This document shows positions 9,913 to 17,971 of a stretch of 47,079 nt of DNA, piece after piece; position 1 is the stretch's first letter; every line of letters begins with the position of its first letter. This stretch comes from Salinibacterium sp. (GTDB lineage: Bacteria > Actinomycetota > Actinomycetes > Actinomycetales > Microbacteriaceae), in NCBI GenBank assembly GCA_015234465.1, contig JADGNA010000004.1, positions 1-47,079 of the forward strand, in the 5' to 3' direction. The translations under genes and the position numbers were made by a program. Under the pieces are notes generated by a model. It made no database searches. It was not told the origin of the DNA and saw only the letters and a program-made list of their open reading frames with translations.

Positions 9913-11142
9913 GTGTCAGCATCCCGAGCCCAGGTCTATCGACGTCGCCGTCTCGTCGTGTTCGGAGGTGCGGCGGTCTTCCTGGCCGCAGCGACCTACC
10001 TGCCGATGACGCTCTTCGCGCCCCTCGACCCGACGCCCGCGACCCTCCTCGACGCTCCCGCACCCGCGGCGGCGGCCGCGGAACTCGCGTGGCCGAGCAG
10101 CACGGCAGTTGGCATCGGCGCTGTCGGATTCGACGGCGTACTCGCGGCGACGGGCAGCACCGAAGCGCTCCCCATGGCGAGCATCACGAAGGTCATCACC
10201 GCGCTCACGGTGCTGGAGAGGCATCCGATCACGGTCGATGACCACGGACCCGCCATCACGTTCACCTCGAAGGACCTCGCTCACTTCGGCACCTTCCAGG
10301 CGCGCGGTGCGACAGTCAAGCCGATGCAGGCCGGCATGCAGCTCACGCAATACGAGGCGATGCAGGCCATGCTCCTGCCGTCAGCCGCGAACTACACGCT
10401 CTCACTCGTCGAATGGGCATTCGGCGACGAGGCGACCTTCGTCGCAGCCGCGCAGGAGTGGATCGCGAGCCACGGCCTCGACAACACGACGCTCGTCGAA
10501 CCGACGGGCCTCTCGCCAGCGAATCGCAGCACGGTCAGCGATCTCATCCGTCTCGGCAAGATCGCCCTCGAGAACCCGGTCATCGCCGAGATCGTCGCGA
10601 CGCCCCAGGTGTACTTCGACGGAGCGGGCGTGCTCGAGAACTCCAACAAGATCCTCGGCACCTACGGTGTCGACGGAATCAAGACGGGCACCCTGCCGGA
10701 GGCCGGCGCCTGCCTGCTCTTCTCCGCCGACCTCGAGATCGGATCCTCAACGGTCACCCTCGTGGGCGTGGCCCTGGGCGGCGAACTTCACGCCATCCAG
10801 TACCCGCAGATCCAGTCGCTCATCCAGACGGTCGAGGCCGGGTTCCAGGAGATCGCGCTCACGGAGGAGGGACAGTCCTTCGGGAGCTACTCGACCGTCT
10901 GGGGCGACACCGCACCCGTCGTCGCACGCGAGGCGAGCAGGGCGCTCGTCTGGGCAGATACGCCGATCTCGGTCGCGGTACACACGGAGCCCGTGGTCAC
11001 GGCGGCGGCGGGCACACAGGTCGGAACGGCAAGTTTCACGGTCGGGCAGGAGGTCGTCGACGTGCCGCTGGTGCTTGCCGCCGACATCGACGATCCCGGC
11101 CCGGCATGGCGACTGGGCAACCCCAGCCTCGTGTTCGGCTGA
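9913..11142 (+). CDS. D-alanyl-D-alanine carboxypeptidase (S11-like)
   Basis: A 409-residue penicillin-binding-type enzyme that trims peptidoglycan stem peptides outside the membrane. An Arg-rich N-terminus and one hydrophobic segment (about residues 15-38) anchor or export it. The catalytic tetrad S90-I-T-K93 and the K257-T-G triad are clear. The usual S-x-N motif reads S157-A-A-N160, with Asn one position late, which is unusual. A C-terminal domain of about 100 residues follows, as in DacC-type enzymes. GTG 9913 follows TAGGAT by 6 nt. Confidence 0.87.
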   Translation: MSASRAQVYRRRRLVVFGGAAVFLAAATYLPMTLFAPLDPTPATLLDAPAPAAAAAELAWPSSTAVGIGAVGFDGVLAATGSTEALPMASITKVITALTVLERHPITVDDHGPAITFTSKDLAHFGTFQARGATVKPMQAGMQLTQYEAMQAMLLPSAANYTLSLVEWAFGDEATFVAAAQEWIASHGLDNTTLVEPTGLSPANRSTVSDLIRLGKIALENPVIAEIVATPQVYFDGAGVLENSNKILGTYGVDGIKTGTLPEAGACLLFSADLEIGSSTVTLVGVALGGELHAIQYPQIQSLIQTVEAGFQEIALTEEGQSFGSYSTVWGDTAPVVAREASRALVWADTPISVAVHTEPVVTAAAGTQVGTASFTVGQEVVDVPLVLAADIDDPGPAWRLGNPSLVFG

Positions 11143-11144
11143 GA

Positions 11145-11190
11145 CATATTCCCTCAGCGGTATGGACAAGGCTGGGAATATGCACTATTC
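11145..11190. promoter_or_regulatory. Inverted-repeat operator candidate upstream of the desaturase
   Basis: CATATTCCC (11145-11153) and GGGAATATG (11174-11182) form a perfect 9-bp inverted repeat with 20 nt between. A third half-site follows: GAATA (11176-11180) and TATTC (11186-11190) are inverted about TGCAC. The centre lies about 60-75 nt upstream of the likely desaturase start site, where activators often bind. It could instead be a weak terminator of the carboxypeptidase gene, but it has no T-tract. Confidence 0.5.
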
Positions 11191-11202
11191 GGCGTGCTCT
11201 CC

Positions 11203-11231
11203 TTGGCCGAGCTCGCGTGACCGCGTAGGGT
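11203..11231 (+). promoter_or_regulatory. Desaturase promoter candidate
   Basis: TTGGCC (11203-11208) and TAGGGT (11226-11231) are separated by 17 nt. A second possible -10, TATAAC, lies at 11265-11270. The leader ends in GAGGAGA before ATG 11304. Confidence 0.45.
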
Positions 11232-11303
11232 CAGTAACTATCCGTTGAACGCACGCGCTTCATCTATAACCCGGCTGGGAAGTCGCCAGACCAGAGGAGA
11301 TGG

Positions 11304-12407
11304 ATGTCCGCCTCAGCACAACCCCAACCGACTGTCACCTTCACGCGTACACGCCCAGGTGGCGACCGCAAGAGCCCGACGAGTGAGTACTCGGCTCTGC
11401 TCAACACGGTGAGGGATGCGGGGCTCCTCCGCAGGGCGCGCGGCTTCTATATTGCGATGTTCGCTGGAATCACCCTCGCGCTCGGTGGCGTCATCACGGG
11501 GTTCATCCTGCTGGGCGACAGCTGGTTCCAGCTGCTCATGGCAGCGGCACTCGGCGTGATCCTCACGCAGTACGCATTCCTCGCCCACGAGGCCTCGCAT
11601 CGCCAGATCTTCACCTCGGGCAAGCTCAACGATGCGGTGGGGCGCACGCTCGCCAATCTCTTCGTGGGCATCAGCTACCAGTGGTGGATGACGAAGCACT
11701 CCCGCCACCACGCCAATCCCAACATGGTTGGCAAGGACCCCGACATCGAGCCCGACTTCGTCGTATTCCGCGAAGAGGATGCTGCCAAGACCAAGGGCCT
11801 CTACGCCTGGCTCCTGAAGCGCCAGGGTTACCTCTTCTTCCCCGCCCTCATGCTTGAGGGCCTCAATCTGCACATGCACGGTTTCCGCACGGCCTTCGGC
11901 AAGGGCAAGGTACAGGAGCGCTGGATCGAGATCACGATGCTCACGACGCGCATGGCCGCGTACCTCGCCGTGGTCTTCCTCACCCTTCCCCTCGGCATGG
12001 CGTTCGCCTTCATCGGCGTGCAGATGGCCGTCTTCGGTGTCTACATGGGTGCGTCGTTCGCGCCCAACCACAAGGGCATGCCGATCCTGCCGCACGACAG
12101 CAAGGTCGACTTCCTGCGTCGCCAGGTGCTCACGTCGCGCAACATCCGTGGCGGCTGGTTCATGGACACCTTCATGGGCGGCCTCAACTACCAGATCGAG
12201 CATCACCTGTTCCCCAACATGCCGCGGCCGCACCTCAAGAAGGCGAACGAGATCGCCAAGGAGTATTGCGCCACGCACAACATCCCCTTCACCGAGGTGG
12301 GGCTGCTGACGTCGTATGGCATCGTCGTGCAGTACCTCAACCGTGTCGGACTCGCGGCTGGCGGCGACCCCTTCGACTGCCCCGCTGCGGCCCAGTTCGG
12401 TCGATAG
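11304..12407 (+). CDS. Membrane fatty acid desaturase
   Basis: A 367-residue di-iron desaturase that inserts a cis double bond into acyl chains. The three histidine boxes are HEASH (about residue 96), HSRHHANP (about 130) and QIEHHLFPNMP (about 295). Hydrophobic hairpins lie at about residues 50-95 and 215-250. No cytochrome b5 domain is fused, so an external ferredoxin or flavodoxin system is expected. The third box with Gln resembles front-end and acyl-lipid desaturases. GAGGAGA precedes the ATG. Position of the double bond cannot be deduced. The upstream dyad suggests regulated expression, possibly by temperature. Confidence 0.9.
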   Translation: MSASAQPQPTVTFTRTRPGGDRKSPTSEYSALLNTVRDAGLLRRARGFYIAMFAGITLALGGVITGFILLGDSWFQLLMAAALGVILTQYAFLAHEASHRQIFTSGKLNDAVGRTLANLFVGISYQWWMTKHSRHHANPNMVGKDPDIEPDFVVFREEDAAKTKGLYAWLLKRQGYLFFPALMLEGLNLHMHGFRTAFGKGKVQERWIEITMLTTRMAAYLAVVFLTLPLGMAFAFIGVQMAVFGVYMGASFAPNHKGMPILPHDSKVDFLRRQVLTSRNIRGGWFMDTFMGGLNYQIEHHLFPNMPRPHLKKANEIAKEYCATHNIPFTEVGLLTSYGIVVQYLNRVGLAAGGDPFDCPAAAQFGR

Positions 12408-12427
12408 ACAACGACAGCGAGTCCAGG

Positions 12428-12457
12428 AACGGTCCGGCCTAGAAGCCGGGCCGTTTC
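12428..12457. terminator. Bidirectional terminator between desaturase and SGNH hydrolase
   Basis: An 11-bp stem (12428-12438 with 12445-12455, one G-T pair) has a 6-nt loop. The loop contains the stop codon of the minus-strand SGNH gene, so the hairpin ends both converging transcripts. Confidence 0.75.
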
Positions 12458-13200
12458 GGCGTTATGGAGTCACCCGACGATCGTCCTCGAATTCGCCGCA
12501 CGACCCAGGGAACGAAGTGCTCCCGCGCCCACACCATGTCGTCGGCCCGCGCCTGCCGCCAGGGCCGCTCGGGCAGGGGTTCCGGCGCGTAGGGCTCGAG
12601 TTCGTGCTCCACATTCAGGGCGTCGAGCACGGCGCGGGCGATCGTGTGGTGGCCGACGGGGGAGAAGTGCAGGCGGTCGGGCGCCCACATCCGCGGATCC
12701 TGCAGCTCACGCATCGACCACATGTCGACAACGATCGCGTCGTGACGGTGGGCGATGCCACGGAGGTTCTCGTTGTAGATCGCGACCTTGCCGCGCAGTC
12801 GGCGCATGACGGGGGTCATGCCGATGTCGGGGCCGTTGAAGAGCACGACGGTCGCCCCATCGGAACGAAGTCGAGTGACGGCGCCCTCGAGGCGATGGGC
12901 GACCTCATCGGGATCCGTGTTCGGTCGGATGATGTCGTTGCCGCCCGCCGAGATCGAGACGAGGTCCGGCTTCAGGGCGAGGGCGGGCTCCACCTGTTCG
13001 TCGATGATCTGCTGCAGCAGTCGGCCGCGGATCGCGAGGTTGGCATAGGAGAACGGCTGGTGGTCGATGCTGAGCACCTCGGCCACACGGTCGGCCCAGC
13101 CGCGGTGGCCGCCCGGGCTCTGTGGTTCCGGATCACCGATGCCCTCTGTGAACGAGTCGCCGAGCGCGACGTAGCGTGACCACGGATGCTGGGATGCCAT
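12439..13200 (-). CDS. SGNH/GDSL hydrolase
   Basis: A 253-residue esterase-type hydrolase. Block I is ALGDSFTEG with nucleophile Ser16, block III is SAGGNDIIRP with the oxyanion Asn, and block V is DRLHFSPVGH with catalytic Asp and His. No signal peptide is seen, so it is probably cytoplasmic. This family includes acyl esterases and deacetylases acting on lipids or sugars; the substrate is unknown. GAGG lies before ATG 13200. Confidence 0.88.
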   Translation of the reverse strand: MASQHPWSRYVALGDSFTEGIGDPEPQSPGGHRGWADRVAEVLSIDHQPFSYANLAIRGRLLQQIIDEQVEPALALKPDLVSISAGGNDIIRPNTDPDEVAHRLEGAVTRLRSDGATVVLFNGPDIGMTPVMRRLRGKVAIYNENLRGIAHRHDAIVVDMWSMRELQDPRMWAPDRLHFSPVGHHTIARAVLDALNVEHELEPYAPEPLPERPWRQARADDMVWAREHFVPWVVRRIRGRSSGDSITPKRPGF

Positions 13201-13357
13201 GCCTCAATGCTGCTGCACGACCGGGGGCCGCGGCAAACGGCCCTTTACTATCGATCCTCAGAAAATTGCAGGGTGTCCCTCATCCGGGGGTGGAGCCATC
13301 ATTGAGTTGTGCTCCGCTGTGGGGCATGTACACCGACATTCTGGAGTGTGAAAGACC

Positions 13358-13627
13358 ATGGGAATCATCGCGTGGATTGTTCTTGGCCTCATCGCCGGCG
13401 CGATCGCGAAGGCCATCCTTCCCGGTCGGCAGGGCGGTGGCTGGATCGCAACCCTCGTCATCGGCGTCGTTGGCGCCCTGCTCGGCGGTTGGATCGGCAG
13501 CGCAATTTTCGGCATCGGACTCGAGGAGTTCTGGTCGATCCAGACGTGGCTCGTCGCCATCCTGGGTGCCCTCCTCGTGCTCGTGATCTGGGGCTTCATC
13601 ACGCGCGGCAGCAACCGCCGCGCCTGA
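13358..13627 (+). CDS. GlsB/YeaQ/YmgE-family membrane protein
   Basis: An 89-residue protein with three hydrophobic helices (about residues 2-20, 28-48 and 57-82) and the Gly-rich GLIAGAIAKAILPGRQGGGW typical of the transglycosylase-associated, stress-induced GlsB/YeaQ family. Its biochemical role is not established. The 157-nt upstream gap from the divergent SGNH gene holds its promoter, but I could not pick a convincing -35/-10 pair. A long hairpin follows. Confidence 0.88.
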   Translation: MGIIAWIVLGLIAGAIAKAILPGRQGGGWIATLVIGVVGALLGGWIGSAIFGIGLEEFWSIQTWLVAILGALLVLVIWGFITRGSNRRA

Positions 13628-13640
13628 CGTACAGCGTCTG

Positions 13641-13684
13641 ACAAGGGGCGCCGTTCCTCGCTTTGCGAGGGCGGTGCCCCTTGT
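13641..13684 (+). terminator. Long hairpin after the GlsB-like gene
   Basis: ACAAGGGGC (13641-13649) pairs with GCCCCTTGT (13676-13684). Inside it, CCG pairs with CGG and CCTCG (13656-13660) with CGAGG (13666-13670). There is no T-run after it. It probably terminates or attenuates transcription towards the helicase gene. Confidence 0.65.
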
Positions 13685-13716
13685 GCGTTCCGGGGGCTTG
13701 TGTCGGTGGGGGCGGG

Positions 13717-13722
13717 TACCAT
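13717..13722 (+). promoter_or_regulatory. -10 box of helicase gene
   Basis: TACCAT ends 8 nt before GTG 13731, which helps choose this start over upstream in-frame codons. Confidence 0.4.
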
Positions 13723-13730
13723 TGTCTCCA

Positions 13731-15545
13731 GTGAACACCTCCGCGAACTTCGGTCGGCCAGTCGGCACATTCGCGGCCGAGCACCTTTCTCCATCCTTCC
13801 CCGAGCGGGCTGCGAGGGGCACAGCAAACAAGCTGCGCGCGTGGCAGCAGGAAGCGCTCGACCTCTATCTCGAGCGCCAGCCGCGCGACTTCCTCGCTGC
13901 CGCGACACCAGGCGCAGGCAAGACGACCTTCGCGCTTCGCATCGCGACCGAACTCCTGGCCAGCGGCGTCATCAACCGTGTCACGGTCGTGGCCCCGACC
14001 GAGCACCTCAAGACCCAGTGGGCCGAAGCGGCCCACCGCGTGGGCATCCGGCTCGACCCCTCGTTCCGCAATGCCGACGGCACGCACGGGCGACACTTCC
14101 ACGGCGTCGCCGTGACCTATGCGCAGGTCGCCACGCGAGCCTCGCTCCACCGCCACATGACTGAGCAGGGCAGATCGCTCGTGATCCTCGACGAGGTGCA
14201 CCACGGGGGCGACGCGCTCAGTTGGGGCGATGCGATCCGTGAGGCCTTCGAACCTGCCGTGCGACGCCTCTCCCTCACGGGTACACCGTTCCGCTCCGAC
14301 ACCGCCCCCATCCCGTTCGTCACCTACCACCCGGACGAGAACGGCATCCGCACCTCCCAGTCGGACTACACCTACGGCTATGGCCGCGCCCTCGCCGACG
14401 GCGTCGTGCGCCCCGTCATCTTCCTCTCCTACGCGGGCAGGATGCGCTGGCGCACGCGCACGGGCGACGAGATGGAAGCCCACCTCGGGCAGGGCGACAC
14501 GAAGGATGTCACGGCGCAAGCCTGGCGCACGGCGCTCGACCCAGAGGGAGACTGGATCCCCTCCGTGCTGAAGGCGGCGAACCGGCGCCTCACTGAAGTG
14601 CGACACGGCGTGCCAGATGCTGGCGGCCTCGTGATCGCGACGGACCACTTCGCGGCGCGAGCCTACGCCGACATCCTCAAGCAGATCACGGGCGAGGAAC
14701 CGACCGTCGTGCTCTCGGACGAAAAGGCCGCGAGCGATCGGATCGCCGAGTTCTCGGCGGGAACATCACGGTGGATGGTCGCCGTGCGCATGGTGTCGGA
14801 GGGGGTCGACGTGCCGCGCCTGGGCGTCGGCGTCTACGCGACATCCGCCTCCACGCCCCTCTTCTTCGCGCAGGCCATCGGCCGTTTCGTGCGCACGCGC
14901 AGGCGCGGCGAGACGGCATCCATCTTCCTGCCGAACGTTCCCGCGCTCATGGCGCTCGCGCAGACGATGGAACTCGAGCGCGACCACGCGCTCGACAGGG
15001 AAGTCAATGAGGACGGTCTCGAGGAGATCGTGCTCGATGACGACGCGCTCGATGCCGCCAACCGCACGGAGTCTGCGTCAGCGGATGCCGACCTCTTCGA
15101 CTTCAAGGCGTTGGGTTCAGAGGCCCAGTTCGATCGGGTGCTCTACGACGGGGGAGAGTTCGGGTTCCAGGCTGAGGTCGGCAGTCTGGAGGAACTCGAC
15201 TTCCTCGGTCTCCCCGGACTCCTGGAACCGGAACAGGTGAGGGAGCTGCTGCAGGCTCGCCAGGCGAAGCAATCGCGGCGCTCCGAGGGCCGCCAGCGCA
15301 TCGCGGAGGCCTTCGAGGGTGCCGTGCATGAGGAACCGGCTCTTCACCGCACGCTGAAGGAGCAGCGCAAGCTCCTCAACAGTCTCGTGGGAATGCGGGC
15401 CAAGCGCACGGGCGAACAGCACGCCCACATCCACGCCGAGCTCCGTCGGATGGCCGGTGGGCCGGCCGTGCCGCAGGCGAGCGTCGCGCAGTTGCAGGCG
15501 AGGATCGACCTGCTGCGTCGGGGAGCGATGCGGTACAACCCCTGA
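13731..15545 (+). CDS. DEAD/DEAH-box superfamily 2 helicase
   Basis: A 604-residue ATP-dependent nucleic acid translocase. Motif I is AATPGAGKTTFALR, motif II ILDEVHHGG (DEVH), motif III LTGTPFRSD, motif V VSEGVDVPRLGVG and motif VI QAIGRFVRTRR. The C-terminal about 150 residues are charged and possibly helical (EQVRELLQARQAKQSRR). It matches a stand-alone helicase common in Actinobacteria whose role is not settled. GTG 13731 is favoured because TACCAT lies 8 nt upstream and conservation starts near residue 20. Convergent with hemA, 34 nt apart. Confidence 0.87.
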   Translation: MNTSANFGRPVGTFAAEHLSPSFPERAARGTANKLRAWQQEALDLYLERQPRDFLAAATPGAGKTTFALRIATELLASGVINRVTVVAPTEHLKTQWAEAAHRVGIRLDPSFRNADGTHGRHFHGVAVTYAQVATRASLHRHMTEQGRSLVILDEVHHGGDALSWGDAIREAFEPAVRRLSLTGTPFRSDTAPIPFVTYHPDENGIRTSQSDYTYGYGRALADGVVRPVIFLSYAGRMRWRTRTGDEMEAHLGQGDTKDVTAQAWRTALDPEGDWIPSVLKAANRRLTEVRHGVPDAGGLVIATDHFAARAYADILKQITGEEPTVVLSDEKAASDRIAEFSAGTSRWMVAVRMVSEGVDVPRLGVGVYATSASTPLFFAQAIGRFVRTRRRGETASIFLPNVPALMALAQTMELERDHALDREVNEDGLEEIVLDDDALDAANRTESASADADLFDFKALGSEAQFDRVLYDGGEFGFQAEVGSLEELDFLGLPGLLEPEQVRELLQARQAKQSRRSEGRQRIAEAFEGAVHEEPALHRTLKEQRKLLNSLVGMRAKRTGEQHAHIHAELRRMAGGPAVPQASVAQLQARIDLLRRGAMRYNP

Positions 15546-15556
15546 AGCGGGGCCGG

Positions 15557-15575
15557 CGTCACCGTCACGGCGACG
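15557..15575. terminator. Weak hairpin between helicase and hemA
   Basis: CGTC-a-CCG pairs with CGG-c-GACG around a TCA loop, with one A-C mismatch. It is short and has no T-tract, so it is a weak bidirectional terminator at best. Confidence 0.3.
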
Positions 15576-15579
15576 AGCC

Positions 15580-16851
15580 TCAGGCTGGGAGCTGGTCCTC
15601 GCGGTCTTCGCCCTGGCTCGCCAGGCTGACGTTGTCGACCGGGCCGATCAGGGTCTCCACTGCAGCGAACACCGACTCGACGTCACCCTCACGAGCTGCC
15701 TGCCGTGCACGTTCCGATGGAGTATGCAGCAGCACGCCCAGCAGGTGGCGCATGTCTGCCTCGGATTCCTCCGACCAGGTGCCGCGGCGCTTCGCGCGCT
15801 CGATCTCGGCGTCGAGGATCTCGAATGCCCGTCCGCGCATCGCGGTGATGGCGGGGCCGGCACGACGCTCGGCCTCCCGTGCGTGGAACTCGGCGGCGGC
15901 GTCGAGCACGAGTTCGTGCGCATCGCTTGTAGCTGTCAGTTCCTCGAGGGGAGCGTGGAGGCGGATGGTCTCGAGATCGAGCAACTCGATGCCCGTGATG
16001 TGGGCGACCGCGGGGTCGACGTTGCGCGGCAGGCCGAGGTCGACGACGAGGCGACGTTCGCCCTCATGCAGCACCTCCGGCGTGACGACCGGCTCGGGCC
16101 GGCTCGTGCAGGTGATGACGACACCTGCGGCGGCGAGGGCGGCCGGCAGGTCTTCCGTTGCAGCGAGCCCCAGTCGAGCGGCGAACTTCGCGGCCCTGCC
16201 AGAGGGCGAGAACACCGTGATCTGCTGGACCCCGCGGTCGCGGAGCGCTGCGACGGTCGTGGCGGCGTACGCGCCGGTGCCGATCAGGAGCACGTGGGTC
16301 TGAGACCAGTCGGAGATGCGGCTGGAGGCGAGCTGGAGGGCCAAGCGCACGACGGAGCGCCCTGCATGGCCGATGGCCGTGCGGGTCTTCACGCCCCGAG
16401 ACGCCGTCGATGCCTTCTGGAAGAGGCGCTCAAGGCTGGAGGTCGCTGTGCCGAGCGTGCGGGCGGCATCCAGCGATCGGCGCACCTGGCCCGCGATCTC
16501 GTCTTCGCCGACGACGACGGATTTGAGGCCGGATGACACTGCGAAGAGGTGGTGCACGACCTCGTCGCCGCCGATCGCCTCGACGGAGGACTCGAGTTCC
16601 CGGCAGTCGATGCCGCTCGACTCGGCCAGCGCACCGAGGATCTTCTCGGCCGCTTCCGCCCGATCATGCACCCGAGTCTCATCGACATCGAGGTACGCCT
16701 CGAAACGGTTGCACGTGGCGAGCACGACGGCACCCTGCACGAATTCGTTGTCGCGCACGAAGCGCGGACCGATATCGGCGCCGCCCGCAGACAGGCGTTC
16801 GAGTACGTCGAAACTCGCACTGCTGTGGTTGGCGGAAAGGCAGACGAGCAC
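15580..16851 (-). CDS. hemA: Glutamyl-tRNA reductase
   Basis: A 423-residue NADPH enzyme that reduces glutamyl-tRNA to glutamate-1-semialdehyde, the first committed heme step. Visible parts are the N-terminal VLVCLSANHSSASFDVLERLS, catalytic Cys47 in VVLATCNRFE, VVGEDEIAGQVRRSL, the NADPH loop LLIGTGAYAATTVAAL and the helical dimerisation region ending near residue 400. GTG 16851 is preferred to ATG 16872 because it matches the usual family N-terminus and TACCAT lies 6 nt upstream of it. Divergent from hemE, which starts only 39 nt away. Confidence 0.93.
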   Translation of the reverse strand: MLVCLSANHSSASFDVLERLSAGGADIGPRFVRDNEFVQGAVVLATCNRFEAYLDVDETRVHDRAEAAEKILGALAESSGIDCRELESSVEAIGGDEVVHHLFAVSSGLKSVVVGEDEIAGQVRRSLDAARTLGTATSSLERLFQKASTASRGVKTRTAIGHAGRSVVRLALQLASSRISDWSQTHVLLIGTGAYAATTVAALRDRGVQQITVFSPSGRAAKFAARLGLAATEDLPAALAAAGVVITCTSRPEPVVTPEVLHEGERRLVVDLGLPRNVDPAVAHITGIELLDLETIRLHAPLEELTATSDAHELVLDAAAEFHAREAERRAGPAITAMRGRAFEILDAEIERAKRRGTWSEESEADMRHLLGVLLHTPSERARQAAREGDVESVFAAVETLIGPVDNVSLASQGEDREDQLPA

Positions 16852-16857
16852 CCATCC

Positions 16858-16863
16858 ATGGTA
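16858..16863 (-). promoter_or_regulatory. -10 box of hemA
   Basis: TACCAT on the minus strand ends 6 nt before GTG 16851. The facing hemE has a poorer CAGACT box (16879-16884), 6 nt before GTG 16891. Both promoters fit in the 39-nt gap. Confidence 0.45.
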
Positions 16864-16890
16864 CTCGCCCATCGATGACAGACTTGACGT

Positions 16891-17961
16891 GTGAGCCTTC
16901 CTGACCAGCACCCCCTCGTGACCGGCCGCACGGCCGTCTCCGCCCTTGTCCGCAGCTACCGGGGCGAGCGCGTGTCGCCCCGTCCCGTCTGGTTCATGCG
17001 CCAGGCGGGCCGCTCGCTTCCCGAGTACCGCGAGCTGCGCGAGGGCACCGCGATGCTGGACTCGTGCCTGACCCCGTCCATGGCGAGTGAGATCACCCTG
17101 CAGCCAGTGCGTCGCCACGGCGTGGATGCCGCGATCTTCTTCAGCGACATCGTCATCCCGCTTCGCCTGGCGGGGATCGGGGTTGAGATCGTCGCGGGTC
17201 GCGGTCCGGTGCTCGACAACCCGGTGAGGTCGGCGGCGGATGTCGCGGCCCTCCCAGACCTCGATCCTGATTCCCTTGCGCCCATCACCGAGGCGGTCGG
17301 CATGACGGTCGAGGCGCTCGGCGACACGCCGCTCATCGGCTTCGCGGGCGCGCCGTTCACGCTCGCCTCCTACCTCGTCGAGGGCGGGCCGTCTCGCGAG
17401 CAGTTGCGCACCCGCGCCCTCATGCACTCCGAGCCCGAGGTCTGGGCCCGGCTCCTTGACTGGACCGCCGACGTCACGGGCGCCTTCCTGCGCGCACAGC
17501 TCATGGCGGGCGCGAGCGCCGCGCAGCTCTTCGATTCCTGGGCGGGCTCCCTCTCGCTCACCGATTACGAGCTGCGGGTCGCGCCCCATTCCCGACGTGC
17601 CTTCTCACATATCGACGACCTGCCGGTCCCGAAGGTGCACTTCGGTGTCGGCACGGGCGAGTTGCTCGCGGCGATGCGCGATGTCGGCGCGGACGTCGTC
17701 GGTGTCGACCACCGCATCCCTCTCGATGAGGCGAACCGTCGGCTCGGCGGTTCCGTCCCCCTGCAGGGCAACATCGACCCTGCGCTGCTCGCCGCGCCGT
17801 GGCCTGTGCTCGAGAGCCACGTGCGCGACGTGATCACCCGCGGCGGTGAGGCGCCCGCCCACGTCGTGAACCTCGGACACGGCGTGCCGCCGGAGACCGA
17901 CCCGACGGTGCTGACGCGCGTCGTCGAGCTCGTGCATTCGATCGGTGCGGCGGGGGAGTGA
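16891..17961 (+). CDS. hemE: Uroporphyrinogen decarboxylase
   Basis: A 356-residue enzyme that removes four carboxyl groups from uroporphyrinogen III to give coproporphyrinogen III. The family signature PVWFMRQAGRSLPEYRELR is intact near residue 30, and the catalytic Asp lies in AIFFSDIVIPL. The C-terminal VNLGHGVPPETDP is also typical. First gene of the eight-gene heme run; hemY begins 10 nt after its stop. The GTG start has no good SD. Confidence 0.95.
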   Translation: MSLPDQHPLVTGRTAVSALVRSYRGERVSPRPVWFMRQAGRSLPEYRELREGTAMLDSCLTPSMASEITLQPVRRHGVDAAIFFSDIVIPLRLAGIGVEIVAGRGPVLDNPVRSAADVAALPDLDPDSLAPITEAVGMTVEALGDTPLIGFAGAPFTLASYLVEGGPSREQLRTRALMHSEPEVWARLLDWTADVTGAFLRAQLMAGASAAQLFDSWAGSLSLTDYELRVAPHSRRAFSHIDDLPVPKVHFGVGTGELLAAMRDVGADVVGVDHRIPLDEANRRLGGSVPLQGNIDPALLAAPWPVLESHVRDVITRGGEAPAHVVNLGHGVPPETDPTVLTRVVELVHSIGAAGE

Positions 17962-17971
17962 CCGTCAGACG

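Noticed and set aside
13731-15545. Helicase as part of a defence or restriction system
   Set aside because: No nuclease, methylase or other defence gene is next to it; neighbours are housekeeping genes.
16852-17589. Long upstream extension of hemA to about 669 residues
   Set aside because: The extra part is antisense to hemE and lacks family similarity; hemA homology begins at GTG 16851.
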